NCBI GenBank assembly: GCA_963971405.1 | Contig: OZ020487.1 | Span: forward strand, 40,025,039 to 40,089,038 | Length of the DNA stretch: 64,000 bases | From: Psococerastis gibbosa | Taxonomy: Eukaryota > Arthropoda > Insecta > Psocodea > Psocidae | Direction: 5' to 3' | Position numbers and translations under genes: made by a program | The notes under the pieces: model-generated | What the model saw: only the letters and a program-made list of their open reading frames with translations | Told to the model about the DNA's origin: nothing | Database searches by the model: none | In this document: positions 31,715-42,947 of the stretch, one piece after another | Position numbering within the stretch: position 1 is the first letter of the stretch | Layout: every line of letters starts with the position of its first letter

Positions 31715-32373
31715 ATTGAAATTACAAAATTACAACCGTATAACGATTTTTGCTGAATTTCTGGTTGATGGGTTTGAGTTATCAGTTCTTGCTACACCAT
31801 CATACGTAGCTACTTGTTTTTATTAATTCTCTGGCATTTTCGTGAGGATGGAAAACGATAACGAACAGGTTTTGCTAAAAAATTTATTTTATATTATTCT
31901 GCAGAGTAAAAAACCAACTGTAAATCCAGTAGCGATCACAATATTAGCGACAGTAGCTGCTTTAGGAGTCTCAACTCATAAGACCTGCCAAAGTTTCAGA
32001 GTATCTGATTATAAAAGCCAACTTAAATAATAAAGGGAGAAATTACTAAAATGTCTATACAATCAGAAAGGTTCTTTCAAGCTTTGAACCCTTTGGCGCG
32101 TTGAGCTCACAGTACATAATGTACTCGCAGTTCACTCCCTCAGCTGCAGCTTGAAAACCTTGCTTTTTGGAGTATCCACCCGCTCTTTCGACTTTCTGAC
32201 CTATAGCCTAGATAGTGTTTGGGAGTGAAGGTCTTGCCACTTTACTTACCCTTTACCTTACTGAAAATTTTCTCATTAAGACAATAAACAACATAGAAAC
32301 ATCGTATGTTGGGTATCTTGTACTGTATATGTACGATATTTCGTTCGTACTATAAAAAAATGTTCATGCTGAT
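31715..32373. other. No gene seen
   Basis: 62-64 codon frames at 31632 and 31842 (+) lack motifs. Nothing supported. Confidence 0.3.
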
Positions 32374-32544
32374 GGTTATAACCGAAATTAGAGGGTATAG
32401 AAAGGCTGGGCTTGGCGGGATTCGAACCCACGATCTACTCCTAACCAGGGCGTCGTCTTAAGTGCTGGATCACAAATCCTCGACAAGAACAGTTGATGTA
32501 TATACTCTACTTATATTTTCTATATCCTCTAATTTCTGTTATAA
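32374..32544 (-). repeat. Hairpin-flanked tRNA-like element
   Basis: Outer arms GGTTATAACCGAAATTAGAG (32374 on) and CTCTAATTTCTGTTATAAC (to 32544) are inverted repeats. Inside, the minus strand carries box B GGGTTCGAATCCCGCC (32414-32429) and a box-A-like stretch near 32465-32480. The core is related to 5481-5560. A tRNA-like SINE core inside a palindrome is unusual. Confidence 0.55.
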
Positions 32545-33120
32545 CGAGGAGGTTGCCTCTTCAACCAAACTTAATTTAATGTTAGTGTTATATTGTATAT
32601 ACGTACCATATAACACTGCAATATAATGTGTAATGTGTGGTTATAACCGTAAATTTAGGGCTCTGAAAATAAGAGTATATTCTTAATCCCCCTTAGTGGT
32701 TGAGAATCGACATACTATATAGGATCGCAACCCTCCCCGAAATAAAATCCTGGTTACGGGCCCGCTTTCTATGTTAAATGAATTTCTATAAAAGACTATA
32801 CTGCAATAAAAAATGTCAAGCAAATTTTGTTAATAATCAACATCAATAAAATATGCAAAAAGAACATAGGTTAATAATTAAACCAGGCATAGGAAACTTT
32901 CACGCGATACGATACTTAACGTACAAATTTAGATTAATACTGGATATGGAAATTTTTCCATGAAAATGTTACATAGAAAATTCCTAGATGGAATTATGCA
33001 TAGCTAGACCTTTGCAGTTTGTTGTGCTTTATTGACAATGTAATGCTGGAACACTTCCACTACACTTAGTCACTTACAAGTCTCACTGATATTTATCGCC
33101 TTCCTCCCAAATTCCTAATG
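32545..33120. other. No gene seen
   Basis: R1-type block near 32715-32762; otherwise AT-rich and featureless. Confidence 0.3.
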
Positions 33121-33371
33121 CAGTGGCGTACATAAGGGGGGTAGGGGACCCGCCCCCTCCCGACACAAGAAAATGCATGACGAAATTAAATTATGTGTGT
33201 TCTAATGCATAATTTGCCAGATCTAATTAACATATAGATGCTAGGGTAAACAGTAAGTGGTTTGGTTGGTGGAATGCAACATCGTCTCGGGTTTCTGCCC
33301 CCGGCAAAAAGTTGATAACTATGGATACGATCTGGTCTTGCCCCTCTCAATATTTTATGCATGCGCCACTG
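33121..33371. mobile_element. hAT MITE, TSD TCCTAATG
   Basis: 251 bp. Ends CAGTGGCGTACATAAGG and ATGCATGCGCCACTG. TCCTAATG is exact at 33113-33120 and 33372-33379. It sits ~95 bp downstream of the GPCR-like exon, inside its putative intron. Confidence 0.9.
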
Positions 33372-33466
33372 TCCTAATGATACGTAAACCTGACTGCCAA
33401 TCACGTAATGGGCTGTCAATTTTCCCTCTAATAACACAAAAACTTAATTAACATTGTAGAGCTTAC

Positions 33467-33639
33467 CTGTATGTAATAAATGCGAAGACCAGCCCCACCA
33501 GGGAAATGCTGCTCCCCAGCACGGAAATTAGAGACAGAATACTCTCCTCTGTCATTTCGACCCCAGGCCGTCCCCCCGACGAGCTCAGGTACGAGTAATT
33601 AAAAAACCCGTGCATGCGGGATGTGTAAAAGTTTTCCAT
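33467..33639 (-). CDS. Candidate exon of a class B GPCR (transmembrane helix 1)
   Basis: From ATG at 33639 the frame stays open for 57 codons and ends at a strong donor (ACAG then GTAAGC, GT at 33466-33465), intron phase 2. Residues 1-33 form a hydrophilic extracellular-like segment with an N-glycosylation site (NYS); residues ~34-57 (ILSLISVLGSSISLVGLVFA, then FITYR) have the pattern of TM1 in secretin/adhesion/Methuselah-type receptors (SxISxxGxxISLxxLxxxxITY). Upstream there is an acceptor-like CTTCCTTTTCCGCAG, but an in-frame TGA follows it, so either this ATG starts the protein or the exon is from an untranslated-leader transcript. GC is clearly higher than in flanking DNA. TM2-TM7 exons were not found further along the minus strand. 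Confidence 0.5.
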
Positions 33640-34739
33640 TTTGTCGCCGTTTCCGGAACGTCACTGCGGAAAAGGAAGTTTACAAACGTGGTTAGCGGCA
33701 GCGGTGGCGGTTGGAGCGGTAGCGGGAAATTCAAAGAACGCTTCAGAAATGTGATTAGGCGCGCGGCGGTTGGTATGTTAACGTTGACGAAATTCCAGCT
33801 AGTATATACAACGTTAGTCAGAGAAAATAGCATTTAAGAGGGTGTGGTTAAAAGACTCGCATGCTTGATAAATGAAACTCTTTTGCATAGGAAAATGCTT
33901 GCGGCAAAACAATTCGGTCATGCGGCAAATAGAAACAATGGGGTTCGAAGTAATTTCTTATTACGCAATATTTTAGATTTAAATGCGACAATTGAGGTTC
34001 ATAATCGCACAGTGGTGAGTGGAAAAAACACAAATTCACAATGTTACAACTTTACAAACAATATGACATACATATAGTAATATATACGGTACATGATGCA
34101 GATAGTTCAGACAGGAGCCCAGATTTAAGTACGTAGGCTGTAACTTTAGTTTGTTTGGTTGTTCTAGTAAGTACAGATAGTACAGTACATAATGAACTAT
34201 GTAACACTGTGCTTAAGGGACTGACTTCGAAATATTTTTCTGACAAGAAATAGCAGCGAATTTTTGGCGAAGTTAATTAATTTCTTGACCCACAATCGCG
34301 AAGGTAAGAAAGTGGTCGCGGTTGAAAAATTCATTTCAAATGTAAGCTTTCTCAAAAAGCAGTCCATTTCCCCGAGTGATTTACAACTATTTTATAAAAT
34401 CAGTTTAATGCACTTTATCGGGGCTTCCAAAAGTAATAATATTTCGAGGTGAGAAAATTTAAATTTAATTTGATAGCTTGCATTTTTCATTAATTTTACA
34501 TCTGACCACTTTCTTAACTTTCCAAATGTGGAACGAAAAATTGATTAATTACGTAAAAAATCCACAGATATTTCTTGTTTGAAAAATATTTTGAAATCTC
34601 TCTTAAGTAGTGTCTTTCCACAGGCTATCTGCAGAAGTGTATCAGGAAAAGTTACAGGCTCCACGAATATATAAGTGGGGGAACTATTTCAATTATGTTA
34701 CAACAATCATACCGTCCGACAAAATATACTTGAATGTAA
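33640..34739. other. GC-richer segment then AT-rich, no gene called
   Basis: 33640-33780 is GC-richer with several CpGs and is upstream of the GPCR-like exon on the minus strand. It may be leader or promoter sequence, or upstream coding, but no motif proves it. 33840-34739 shows only motif-free open frames. Confidence 0.3.
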
Positions 34740-36121
34740 GGCGGCTATTCCACATGTGAGTTTTTCTACAATATTGATAATGTCATTAACGGAAATATAA
34801 TCAATGTTGCATTTATATTATGACACCTCATTCCACTTGTCTTAAATAAAATTGACGATTTATGTTTTCAATTTTTTCCCATTTTGTAAGTTTGGCCGCC
34901 TTCTTTCTTTTAATTTTATAATCTACAAGAAATCTTATGATTTAAATTATGAAATAATTGGTTCGTTCTCAAGAAATTAATTACAATTAGTCTATTTATC
35001 ATCTGCAGACTTACTTACTTTACTTCACTTTTTCGTGTCCGGGGTAGAGACTCCTTGTTTCTGGTCTCAGCCAAACCGACGCCATCGTCGGTGCATTCAC
35101 AAAAGAAGAGGAAGGTCTCCAGACGAGGCCATATTGTTTAATTTTTGTTTTTGCTTTCCAATTTATACGTAGTATAAGGAAAGCTTTGTGACGGTCGAAA
35201 TTTTCGATTCCAACGGATTTACACGTTTTAAGGTCCCAGGAACCCAAAAAGTGGTTTGTACGAAATGTCTGTCTGTCTGTCTGTCGTTCTGTCTGTCTGT
35301 CTGTGCGTCGATTTTAAGGCAAACTACTCGGTTGATTTTGATGAAATTCGGCATGTAGGTTCACAAAAATCATACCTCGGATCAATTTTTTTTATTTGGG
35401 GCTAACTTAATTTGGGGGGGGGGGGTTTATTTCTGAAAAACGGCTTTAAATTCACATATATTGCAGTCGTTATTAATGTTAACGAAATGCAAGGGGTCGC
35501 TTGCCCCTTGATAGGTTGCTTCTGGGGGTAAAAAAATAAAAATAACTAAATTTTAATGAAAAATGACTAAAAAATAATTTTTCTGCGAAACCTTTCTATC
35601 GATGATTTCTAACTTAAGGTATGTTTTAGGTGTTAAATTGAGTAACGAAACCGGACAGGTTGCTTTCCCAGAAAAGTATTTTGTTTTGTGCAAAAAAATG
35701 TTTTTTTTTAAAAAATGATAGAAAATTCACGCTCAAGTGCATTGCGTGCCCTGCCAGTATTGCTGCGTGTAATGTGTTGGTCTGACCTAACTAGAATTTA
35801 CCTCACCTCCAGTAACGTCAGGTCGACAACCCCCCCCCCCTCCCCCTCCCCCTCCCCCCCGAGATATCGGAAATTTTACCATAAGAAAATTATTTACCAT
35901 GAAATTACTCATTTTCTCTATCTACTAATTTTGATAAATTGGAAAGCATGTTCGAGGAAACTCGGACCGGTTCCTTATTTTGCAAAGCGTGATTTTACTC
36001 TATGATCATTGACCAATTTTAACATGCGGAGTTAAAATGGACAATACATAGAGTAAAACAAAAATCTCATCAATTATTGACGCACAAATTACGGAATATA
36101 TTGACAAGTGGAATAGCCGCC
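34740..36121. mobile_element. PIF-like MITE, family E, interrupted by element Q
   Basis: Left end GGCGGCTATTCCACATG and right end GACAAGTGGAATAGCCGCC are inverted repeats. The left half stops before ~35010 and the right half resumes at about 35988 (GTGATTTTACTCTATGATCA, shared with families A and D). Between them lie an unassigned ~140-bp segment and element Q. Flanks are TAA and AAA. Confidence 0.7.
35152..35975 (+). mobile_element. Element Q copy nested in a PIF-like MITE
   Basis: Full set of Q blocks, from GCTTTCCAATTTATACGTAG to GGAAACTCGGACCGGTTCC. CTGT run at about 35266-35300. C-rich segment at 35829-35860. Confidence 0.8.
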
Positions 36122-37763
36122 AAATTGAAATCAACAAATAAGCAAACATTTTTGTCATTCACTCGAGAACGCTTTTATATACGGAGATTATACCGTACCT
36201 TACAGCCCAAATAATTGATGTTTGTTAGTAAGGTTGTTACTGATTGGTTGGAAGTACAATGCCAGTGCCAACGCTGAATACCATGAAACGGATACGGTAT
36301 GGGGAATAATCCCGAAACCAAAATTTACCTCTTGATTGAAACACCTAAAGGTCTTTACGCTCGATTTATCTAATTGAAACTGTATTGTATTTGTCAGTAG
36401 TTTTAAATCACAACTGGTCGTATTGCTGTACATACATACAGCACCATTGAATATACTATAACAATAGTGTTATATATTACCTACTGTACATGAAGTAAAT
36501 AGCCTTTACCTCCAGAGGTACAGAATGCATCTAATACTGCACGTATCTATAATGAAATATCGTAATATTAAGATTTAATAGACTCATCTTAAGGTAGACT
36601 ACATCAGGCTAACCCAGCCTCTACCTCTACTAAAAAGTTCAGTCAAAAAGCGTGAGGTTTAGCCTGCCAGAGGACGGTTGTCCTGGGAGGGGAAAAAGAC
36701 CGCCCATCAGTTTAGTACTTAGGCCCAAATCCTGACAAAGTGAGGCGCTTCCTCATGTTTTAGATGGTTTAACAAATTAGCATTTGTCTTAGCTGAAATT
36801 TTCAATACCTACAGCTAAACATTATTCAGTGGCGTGGCCAAGGGTGGGAGTCCTCTGGGTCTGGACTCCCCCATTACCCCCCCCCCCCCCTCCTCCTCTC
36901 CCCTACATTTAGCAAATTAGCATATTTTCAGAACATTTTTATCGTTGAAACGGATTAAGTCATAGTTGAGAAACTTGATGGGAAAATGAGCACTGACAGG
37001 TTTTGCTCTAATGTCAGCTCATTGCCCTATTACTGTAAACTATAGCGACGAAACATTGGATGAAATTGCCAGAAGTAGAAGAAAGCTCATTTTGTAACAT
37101 TTTTATTAGTGATAAAAGGTTATTTTAATAATATTACTTTTTAATTACTTTTCACTCCTGGGACAAGGTAACATTCATTTAGATTTAAATGGGTAATTCG
37201 TGTCAACTATGGTACTCTTAAGTGGGCAAACCAGACCCCCCCCCCCCTACGGTACTGGAATTATTGTGCAGACACTCATAATCCATCAAAAATCGCAGCA
37301 GCTGGTTTAAACACAACTCTCGTGTTGTGAACATTTCATTTAAAAATACTGTTTATTTTTTATTAAAAAATTATTTATATTATTATATATATTTATAATT
37401 ATTATATTTATTAATAAATTCATTAAAAAAAACTGTATTATTCTTAGCATTTCGATAAATGGTATAAATAAGACATCATGCTTAGATTATCCATGGGCGT
37501 CGCCAGCTATGGGGAAACATTAGAATAATAGAAATAGAAAAGTACTTCACTCTATTAAGAAATAGACCAAGTCAATTCTCTCAATAAATTTAACTCTCAT
37601 AAAATCGTATTATTAGCAAAAATATTTATTTTCTCGAAATAATTTCTATGGGTATAGGCACCGGTATGTGCTTGCTATGCTAGTTGAAATCGTAGGACTT
37701 TACTAAAATATTTAAAAAAAGCAACACTTACATTATTAATGTAATTATGTGGACGTCTCTCAG
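36122..37763. other. No gene seen; poly-C tracts
   Basis: CAGTGGCGTGGCCAAGGG at about 36828 looks like one end of a hAT MITE, followed by C12 near 36879-36890, and C11 near 37229-37241. No matching second end was found. The rest is AT-rich. Confidence 0.35.
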
Positions 37764-37916
37764 CCATGCCCTCGAAATGTTCATAAATCAAAGGGCTTAC
37801 GCGGAAAACTGGCGGCAGACGAGGCGGCGGACCTCATCCTTGCCCACATCCGACACAACTGGCGATCAAAAACGTACAAGAATAAAGAGGAATGTGAGGA
37901 GGGGCGCTCCGACAGG
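37764..37916 (+). CDS. Candidate internal exon, product unknown
   Basis: Acceptor GACGTCTCTCAG, then 51 complete codons open in phase 0, then donor AGG followed by GTGAAT. The peptide is hydrophilic with mixed charge; a central part reads LAADEAADLILAHIRHNWRS and the end NKEECEEGRSDR. The segment around LILAHIRHNW could be a short amphipathic helix. GC and CpG content are well above the surroundings, a coding-like sign. The donor is not ideal at +5/+6. A second frame is also open over most of the length (ending in a basic RIKRNVRRG segment), which lowers certainty. I do not recognise a family. Confidence 0.35.
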
Positions 37917-38576
37917 GTGAATGGTGTGCTCCCGAGCACCAGTTGCCCGACTACTAATTATTTTATATTTATTACCTCTGCTGGATTAGTAATTAGGCAA
38001 AATAGGCAACGGCCTCACGGCCCGCGCTACCAAAAAGGCCCCAAAAAGACAAAAACATAAAATTAAGCAAAGAAATTAACCATTATGTTATTGGAATAAA
38101 AATTGTGGTAGGTGACAATATCCACACAAATTATGGCGGCAAAACCTAAAACAGTGTTAATAGTCACTTGTTTCATAGACAACAGTAGAGCAATAGACAC
38201 AGCTCAAGATTTCCATCTTGCATAATGAGCAAAAGTCCCTGAGTCTGAGTACGCAGTCTACCCAGTCGATATACAGTATATATTGTAATGTACTTATGTA
38301 TAATAATGTATTGTATGTATTTGAATGTCCTGACCTTATATTATATCGATCCAAAAGTGAAGTCTGCTGTTTTGTGTAATTAGAATGAGGGCAACTATGC
38401 AATCAGCCGGGCCGGAAATTAGCCAATGTCTGCAACCACAAACACCTCGTCTCTGCGGTAGCCACATAACATGCTGTTGATGATTACCTGCCAAACTACA
38501 AACTCAAACTCGAGCACAGAAACTTGTAGCTGACTTTCATCTGCACCTCATTTTTTCAAAGTAAAAAGAACGTTAA
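37917..38576. other. No gene seen
   Basis: A minus-strand MKVSYKFLCSSLSL frame near 38530 ends in a stop. Nothing supported. Confidence 0.3.
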
Positions 38577-38832
38577 GGCGGCAATTCCACCGGTGATTTT
38601 ACTTCATTTGTGATTGGAGATTTTTTGTTTGTTTTGTTTTAAGGAGACTATTATGTAAATACTTAACTTATCTATTATAAATTAAGTTCTAATATGGTAG
38701 CAGACATCATTAATAAGTCTCTACCATATTATAACAGAAAAGTTAAGTATCTACATAATAGTCTCATTAAAACAAAACAAACGAAACATCTCAAATCAGA
38801 AATGAAGTAAAACCGCCGGTGGAATTGCCACC
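38577..38832. mobile_element. PIF-like palindromic MITE, family F
   Basis: Ends GGCGGCAATTCCACCGGTG and CACCGGCGG-like complement (GGTGGAATTGCCACC). Inner arms share AGACTATTATGTA and ATATGGTAG with complements. Flanks TTAA and TTA. Confidence 0.8.
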
Positions 38833-38937
38833 TTAGGCCCAATCTAACGACTGTTCCTTATCATTTAAGGGACGCTTATCTTGTTATTATTTTTGTTGTT
38901 AACTACGTCAGCCAATTCAATAATAACAACAATATAA

Positions 38938-39112
38938 GGCGGCTATTTCACTTGTCAATATTCCGTCATTTGTGCATCAATAATAATTGATGAGATTTTT
39001 GTTTGAAGGAGACTATTATGTAGATACTTTTCTATTATTAATTAACTTATAATATGGTAGAGACTTATTACTGATGCATAAATGACGGAATATTGACAAG
39101 TGGACTGCTAAA
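38938..39112. mobile_element. PIF-like MITE, family E/F relative
   Basis: Starts GGCGGCTATTTCACTTGTCA, ends TGACAAGTGGACTGCTAA. It shares GGAGACTATTATGTAGATAC with the neighbour at 38577 and the outer ends with 34740 and 50457. Confidence 0.75.
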
Positions 39113-39120
39113 CGTCACTT

Positions 39121-39430
39121 AAATGATAAGAATTAGCCGTTGGATCGGGCCTTAAGGAGATATTTCCAAATATTTTGTAAACAAGCAATGGCTGGTGTTT
39201 TTTAAGAAACAAACGGGGCTTGGGACCGCTTCGCGGGCCCGGCCCCCTTCGGGGCCTCGCATAGTTCCATTGGCCACTACGCAGCTCGGTCCTTCGGGGC
39301 TCGCATGACACAACTTCAATTTCCAGAATTTTCTACACAACAAAAAAAAAATAGTGAAATCGGTCCAGCCGTTCACGCGTGATGCCGTGACATAGGGAAA
39401 TAGGGATTCATTTTTATATATAGAGATTAA
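39121..39430 (+). repeat. Repeat with GGGGCCTCGCAT blocks and RTE/Helitron-like end
   Basis: Contains GCTTCGCGGGCCCGGCC, TTCGGGGCCTCGCATAG repeated as TTCGGGGCTCGCATGAC, then AAATCGGTCCAGCCGTTCAC and TATATATAGAGATTA. The last motif is common at the ends of arthropod RTE or Helitron elements. Class uncertain. Confidence 0.4.
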
Positions 39431-39847
39431 TAAATTCCTTGCTTCACAGCCGCAAAATCTCAAAGAACGGTCTATTTACGCCGCTAATTTACTGATTTTT
39501 TTTAAAATTAGGTGGGTCTTCCTGAAGTAATAATATTATAATTGGGGCACACTGGGAGTTTATGGGTTAGTTTGTCGAATTGGATATTTTTGTTGTAGTG
39601 AAGAATATCGGCGATTGGAAATTGAACAATAAAGACACAGATAATATATATATTTATTACAATCTGCAATAAAGCTATGATATATAAGAAACTCCATTAT
39701 TTTTCACCTTGTGTTGGTAGTACCGTAATGAATTGATGATTGACAGCTCATTAAAGGTGCATCAAGCACTTTCCGCATTAAATTCACTGGAATCCATGTG
39801 CATTCTCGACATGTAAAGCTTGAATTGAGCTGCGGTTTCTGAAAACG
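39431..39847. other. No gene seen
   Basis: AT-rich, nothing recognised. Confidence 0.3.
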
Positions 39848-40509
39848 CCCGATCTATGGCTGTACGGTATTGATCCAAAGTCAGTGTTATGGGGTGTTTT
39901 AAGTGCTTACAATTATACTATACATTTCATTTTAACAAAATAAATACCTGCTTAAATTCAATCGCTGATTCAGAGCATGATATTGCGATATTCAACAACT
40001 AAAATGGCGCCGATCTATGGCTATATTGACCCAAAGCTGCCTGTGTTATGGGGTATTTTAAGGGCTTACAATGTTATACATTACACATTTCATTTTAACA
40101 AAATAAATTTCTGCTCGAATTCAATTACTGATTCAGAGCATGATATTGCGATATTAAACAACTAAAATGGCGCCGATCTATGGCTACATTGATCCAAAGC
40201 TGCCTGTGTTATGGGGTCTTTTCAGTGCTACAATATTATACATTATGCATTTCATTTTAACAAAATAAATCCCTGCTCGAATTCAATTACTGATTCAGAG
40301 CATGATATTGCGATATTCAACAACTAAAATGGCACCGATATATGGCAATATTGCTCCAATTAAAGCTGACTGTGTTATGGGGTATTTTAAGGTGCTTACA
40401 ATTGTACAATACATTTCATTTTAACAAAATAAATACCTGCTCAAATTCAATCGCTTCAATTCAGAGCATGATATTACGATATTCAACAACTAAAATGGTG
40501 CCGATCTAG
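39848..40509 (+). repeat. Tandem repeat, ~163-bp unit, about four copies
   Basis: Units begin near GCCGATCTATGGC (about 39848, 40007, 40170, 40332 and a partial at 40497). Each contains GTGTTATGGGGT, TTCATTTTAACAAAATAAAT and CAGAGCATGATATTGCGATA. Unit length is satellite-like, but the array is short. Confidence 0.93.
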
Positions 40510-40847
40510 GACAAGGAGTTTATGCAAATTACTGTATATACGGTATATGATCAGCCCGTATCTTTAAAGTTTACTGTTTACTCTCTGCTTAGCCGCCTCG
40601 CAGCTTCAAGTAACGTACCAAACAATGTAAAGTTTGTAATTATTATCGAAGTTAATAATAGACCTTATCTGCATTCTAAAGAGCCAATCATGTCGAAAAT
40701 AGACAAAATGTATATTAACTTGGCAAAGCTTGCGGGACAAGCAGTTATGCCATGTATAGTATAATGCAATTTTGGGGTATGGTATGCTAATGGAAATGTG
40801 AGAATTATTAGTTTACCATCGAAGGTTTCATAAAACTTTCCTTTTAC
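40510..40847. other. No gene called
   Basis: An 80-codon plus frame (40522-40764) follows the satellite directly; no motif recognised. Confidence 0.3.
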
Positions 40848-40942
40848 CCCCAAACTTGTCTCTTTCTCCTTTGCGCAGCACATGTAGACGAGGGTTAATG
40901 CCATTACGGCGATGAGGTATTTCTGCTCGTGGGGTAACTTAC
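40848..40942 (-). CDS. Weak candidate exon with membrane-helix-like segment
   Basis: Minus strand: acceptor-like CTACTCCAG, then 31 open codons LPHEQKYLIAVMALTLVYMC followed by CAKEKETSLG, then donor-like GGGG/GTAAAA. The middle is hydrophobic enough for a membrane helix or signal anchor. Caveat: the acceptor junction itself reads CAG/GTAAGT, a perfect donor, so the splice signal may face the other way. Composition is coding-like. No family recognised. Confidence 0.22.
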
Positions 40943-41094
40943 CTGGAGTAGCTTATGTTTATATACTAGGTGTAGTAGGCATGGGACAACAAAAAGTGTC
41001 CTATTTAAGTATCTACAGAACCTGGCCATTGGCCTCGCCTGGAGTGTTCTGAGATGCAAAGTAAGGTCATGTTTATGTTTGTTTTGTTATGTTT

Positions 41095-41260
41095 AAAAAA
41101 AGGTTAATAGCTTACAAACAATTTAATGAATGAATCCAATTAACCTCTTCAATCGCCTCACTAAGTCACCATATAGGTACTTGTGTCGAGTTACGACAAG
41201 TCTCCGATCACTAGGTGTGTAGAGACTCGCAAAAGTACAAGCACGCTACGACCATGCCAC
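41095..41260 (+). repeat. Dispersed repeat R3, best copy
   Basis: AAAAAGGTTAATAGCTTACA to GTACAAGCACGCTACGACCA, including CTTGTGTCGAGTTACGACA. Reference copy for the family. Confidence 0.7.
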
Positions 41261-41396
41261 CGAAGTCGCGTTGTTAATACCCGACCACGATACAACAACG
41301 ATCGTCCCTGCACACTTTAGCGACTTCGATGCTTGAATGTGTGCGAGTCTCTACACTCTAGTTGTTACTACCCGGCCACGATAGATTCGTACCTAT
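41261..41396. other. Short stretch with repeated CCCGRCCACGATA motif
   Basis: ACCCGACCACGATA (about 41280) and ACCCGGCCACGATA (about 41370) recur in ~100 bp; similar to the outer stem of hairpin element H. Confidence 0.35.
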
Positions 41397-41399
41397 AAC

Positions 41400-41438
<39 letters not shown>

Positions 41439-41445
41439 TCTTCTT
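41397..41445 (+). repeat. (AAT)n microsatellite next to (TTC)n
   Basis: About 13 AATs followed by TTC units; the TTC run is the tail of the element that follows. Confidence 0.95.
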
Positions 41446-41945
41446 CTTCTTCTTCTTCGGCCGGTACTCCCCTGCGCCGAAGGAATATATTTATAAATTA
41501 ACAATTATACCCTTATAATACAAATAACCTGTGGGCCCCCAAGTTAATCAACTTGTCGGGGGCTCGCACAGTAAACGCTGTAGATGATGCAACATGTTTT
41601 CTATTTCACGTCTGTGTTAGCAAAAAAAACTTAGTTTTAATTTCAAAACAGTTTAATTCATACCATTTAAAATTGTAAGTTAACGTAAAGAGTAATTATA
41701 GTAAAGTAAAATAATTAAAGTAAAAAGTAAAGTAAGTTTTAAAGCGAAGTATTTTAATTCAAAAGCCATTTTCGTTTTTATCTCTCCTATTTTAGTTAAT
41801 TTTTTAAGTTGTATGGGCAATTCATTTTTTTCTTCTTCTTCTTCGGCCGGTACTCCCCTGCGCCGAAGGAATATATTTATAAATTAACAATTATACCCTT
41901 ATAATACAAATAACCTGTGGGCCCCCAAGTTAATCAACTTAAAAA
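41440..41945 (-). repeat. Direct pair of LINE/SINE-like 3' ends with (GAA)n tail
   Basis: A ~110-bp segment (TTCGGCCGGTACTCCCCTGC to GGGCCCCCAAGTTAATCAAC) appears at about 41440-41560 and 41830-41945, nearly identical. On the minus strand each ends with (GAA)n. The spacer is a different AT-rich sequence. Confidence 0.85.
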
Positions 41946-42399
41946 TAATAATAATAATAATTCGTGTATTTCACAAGATTATTGATATAACAACATATAC
42001 TGTAAGCCCCCTTAACCTAATGGTGTGCGGGGTACCTACCAATAAAATTCTATCTGAAAAAATTTAATAATAATGATACTAAGCACAATAATAACATAGC
42101 CTACTTATACCCATATTGCAAAGTTGGCAGCAGTGCCTCTGGTATACTCCAATTTGACGGCTATATAAATACTACCTACCTACGATAATGCCTCACTGTA
42201 GTCAGTAATATGTTTTCTATTTAAAGCCCTGGCACCCCCGGTAGTTTTTTTAAAAAAGCATTATATGTGACATTTGCTTGGTACCAAAAGCTCCGTTTAG
42301 ACGTAGTTCTTATATAACTCGGAAGATCTGCACTTGGTTAAGTCATGTATTCGCCTGTTTCATTGCGTTAATGATAAGCTTGCCTCAGCTTGTCCATTA
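41946..42399. other. No gene seen
   Basis: (AAT)n at 41942-41959; otherwise nothing. Confidence 0.3.
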
Positions 42400-42545
42400 T
42401 CGCTTGTAGCCGGTGTAGGCTGACATCGAGAACGTATACCAATTTGCCAATGGCCAAAAATTCATACGGAAACAATACAAATAATGTCCGAAATCCATGG
42501 GGTCGTTGGCATATGGCCATAAAAAGTCCTTAAATAAAAAATCAC
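42400..42545 (-). repeat. Dispersed repeat R4, reverse copy
   Basis: Reverse match to 12095-12260 (ATGTCCGAAATCCATGG, TAAAAAGTCCTT). Confidence 0.6.
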
Positions 42546-42945
42546 CTCTAAAACCCCCAGGTATTTTGGGAATTTACGCCAATGACTGTAGATACAGTAG
42601 ATACTGTATATATTATACATAATATATAGGCTATGTAAATCAGCAGCATTCCGAAAAAAAATTTATTCCCTTTGACGAATTCCCATTTAAAGGATCGTCT
42701 TTGCCTGCCTATCCACTGAAATTCGATCAGAAGATGCGAGCGAGCGATCAATCAAGTAAGAAGTGGTTAGGGTCATTAGGAATAAAGCTGGAGCAGAAAA
42801 AGTGATGAAGGAGCTTCTCTCAATATCGAATTGATGGTTGATGACACGTCGTCTATTCTGCTGACACTGTGAGCGCTGTTACAGATTCCATCTCTGTCAA
42901 TTGCTCCTACTGGAAAATAATGTCCCACTTATTCAGGTGAAATTT
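42546..42945. other. No gene seen
   Basis: Nothing supported upstream of the LINE fragment. Confidence 0.3.
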
Positions 42946-42947
42946 TT

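Noticed and set aside
33585-33837. Frames antisense or in other phase to the GPCR-like exon
   Set aside because: They are shadows of the same GC-rich segment; the TM1-like frame has the better donor and protein pattern.
38475-38545. MKVSYKFLCSSLSL as signal peptide exon on minus
   Set aside because: Ends in a stop after 14 codons before any donor in frame.
41240-41270. 5S rRNA-like start (CTACGACCATGCCACC)
   Set aside because: The match is only about 16 bases; the 5S internal control region does not follow.
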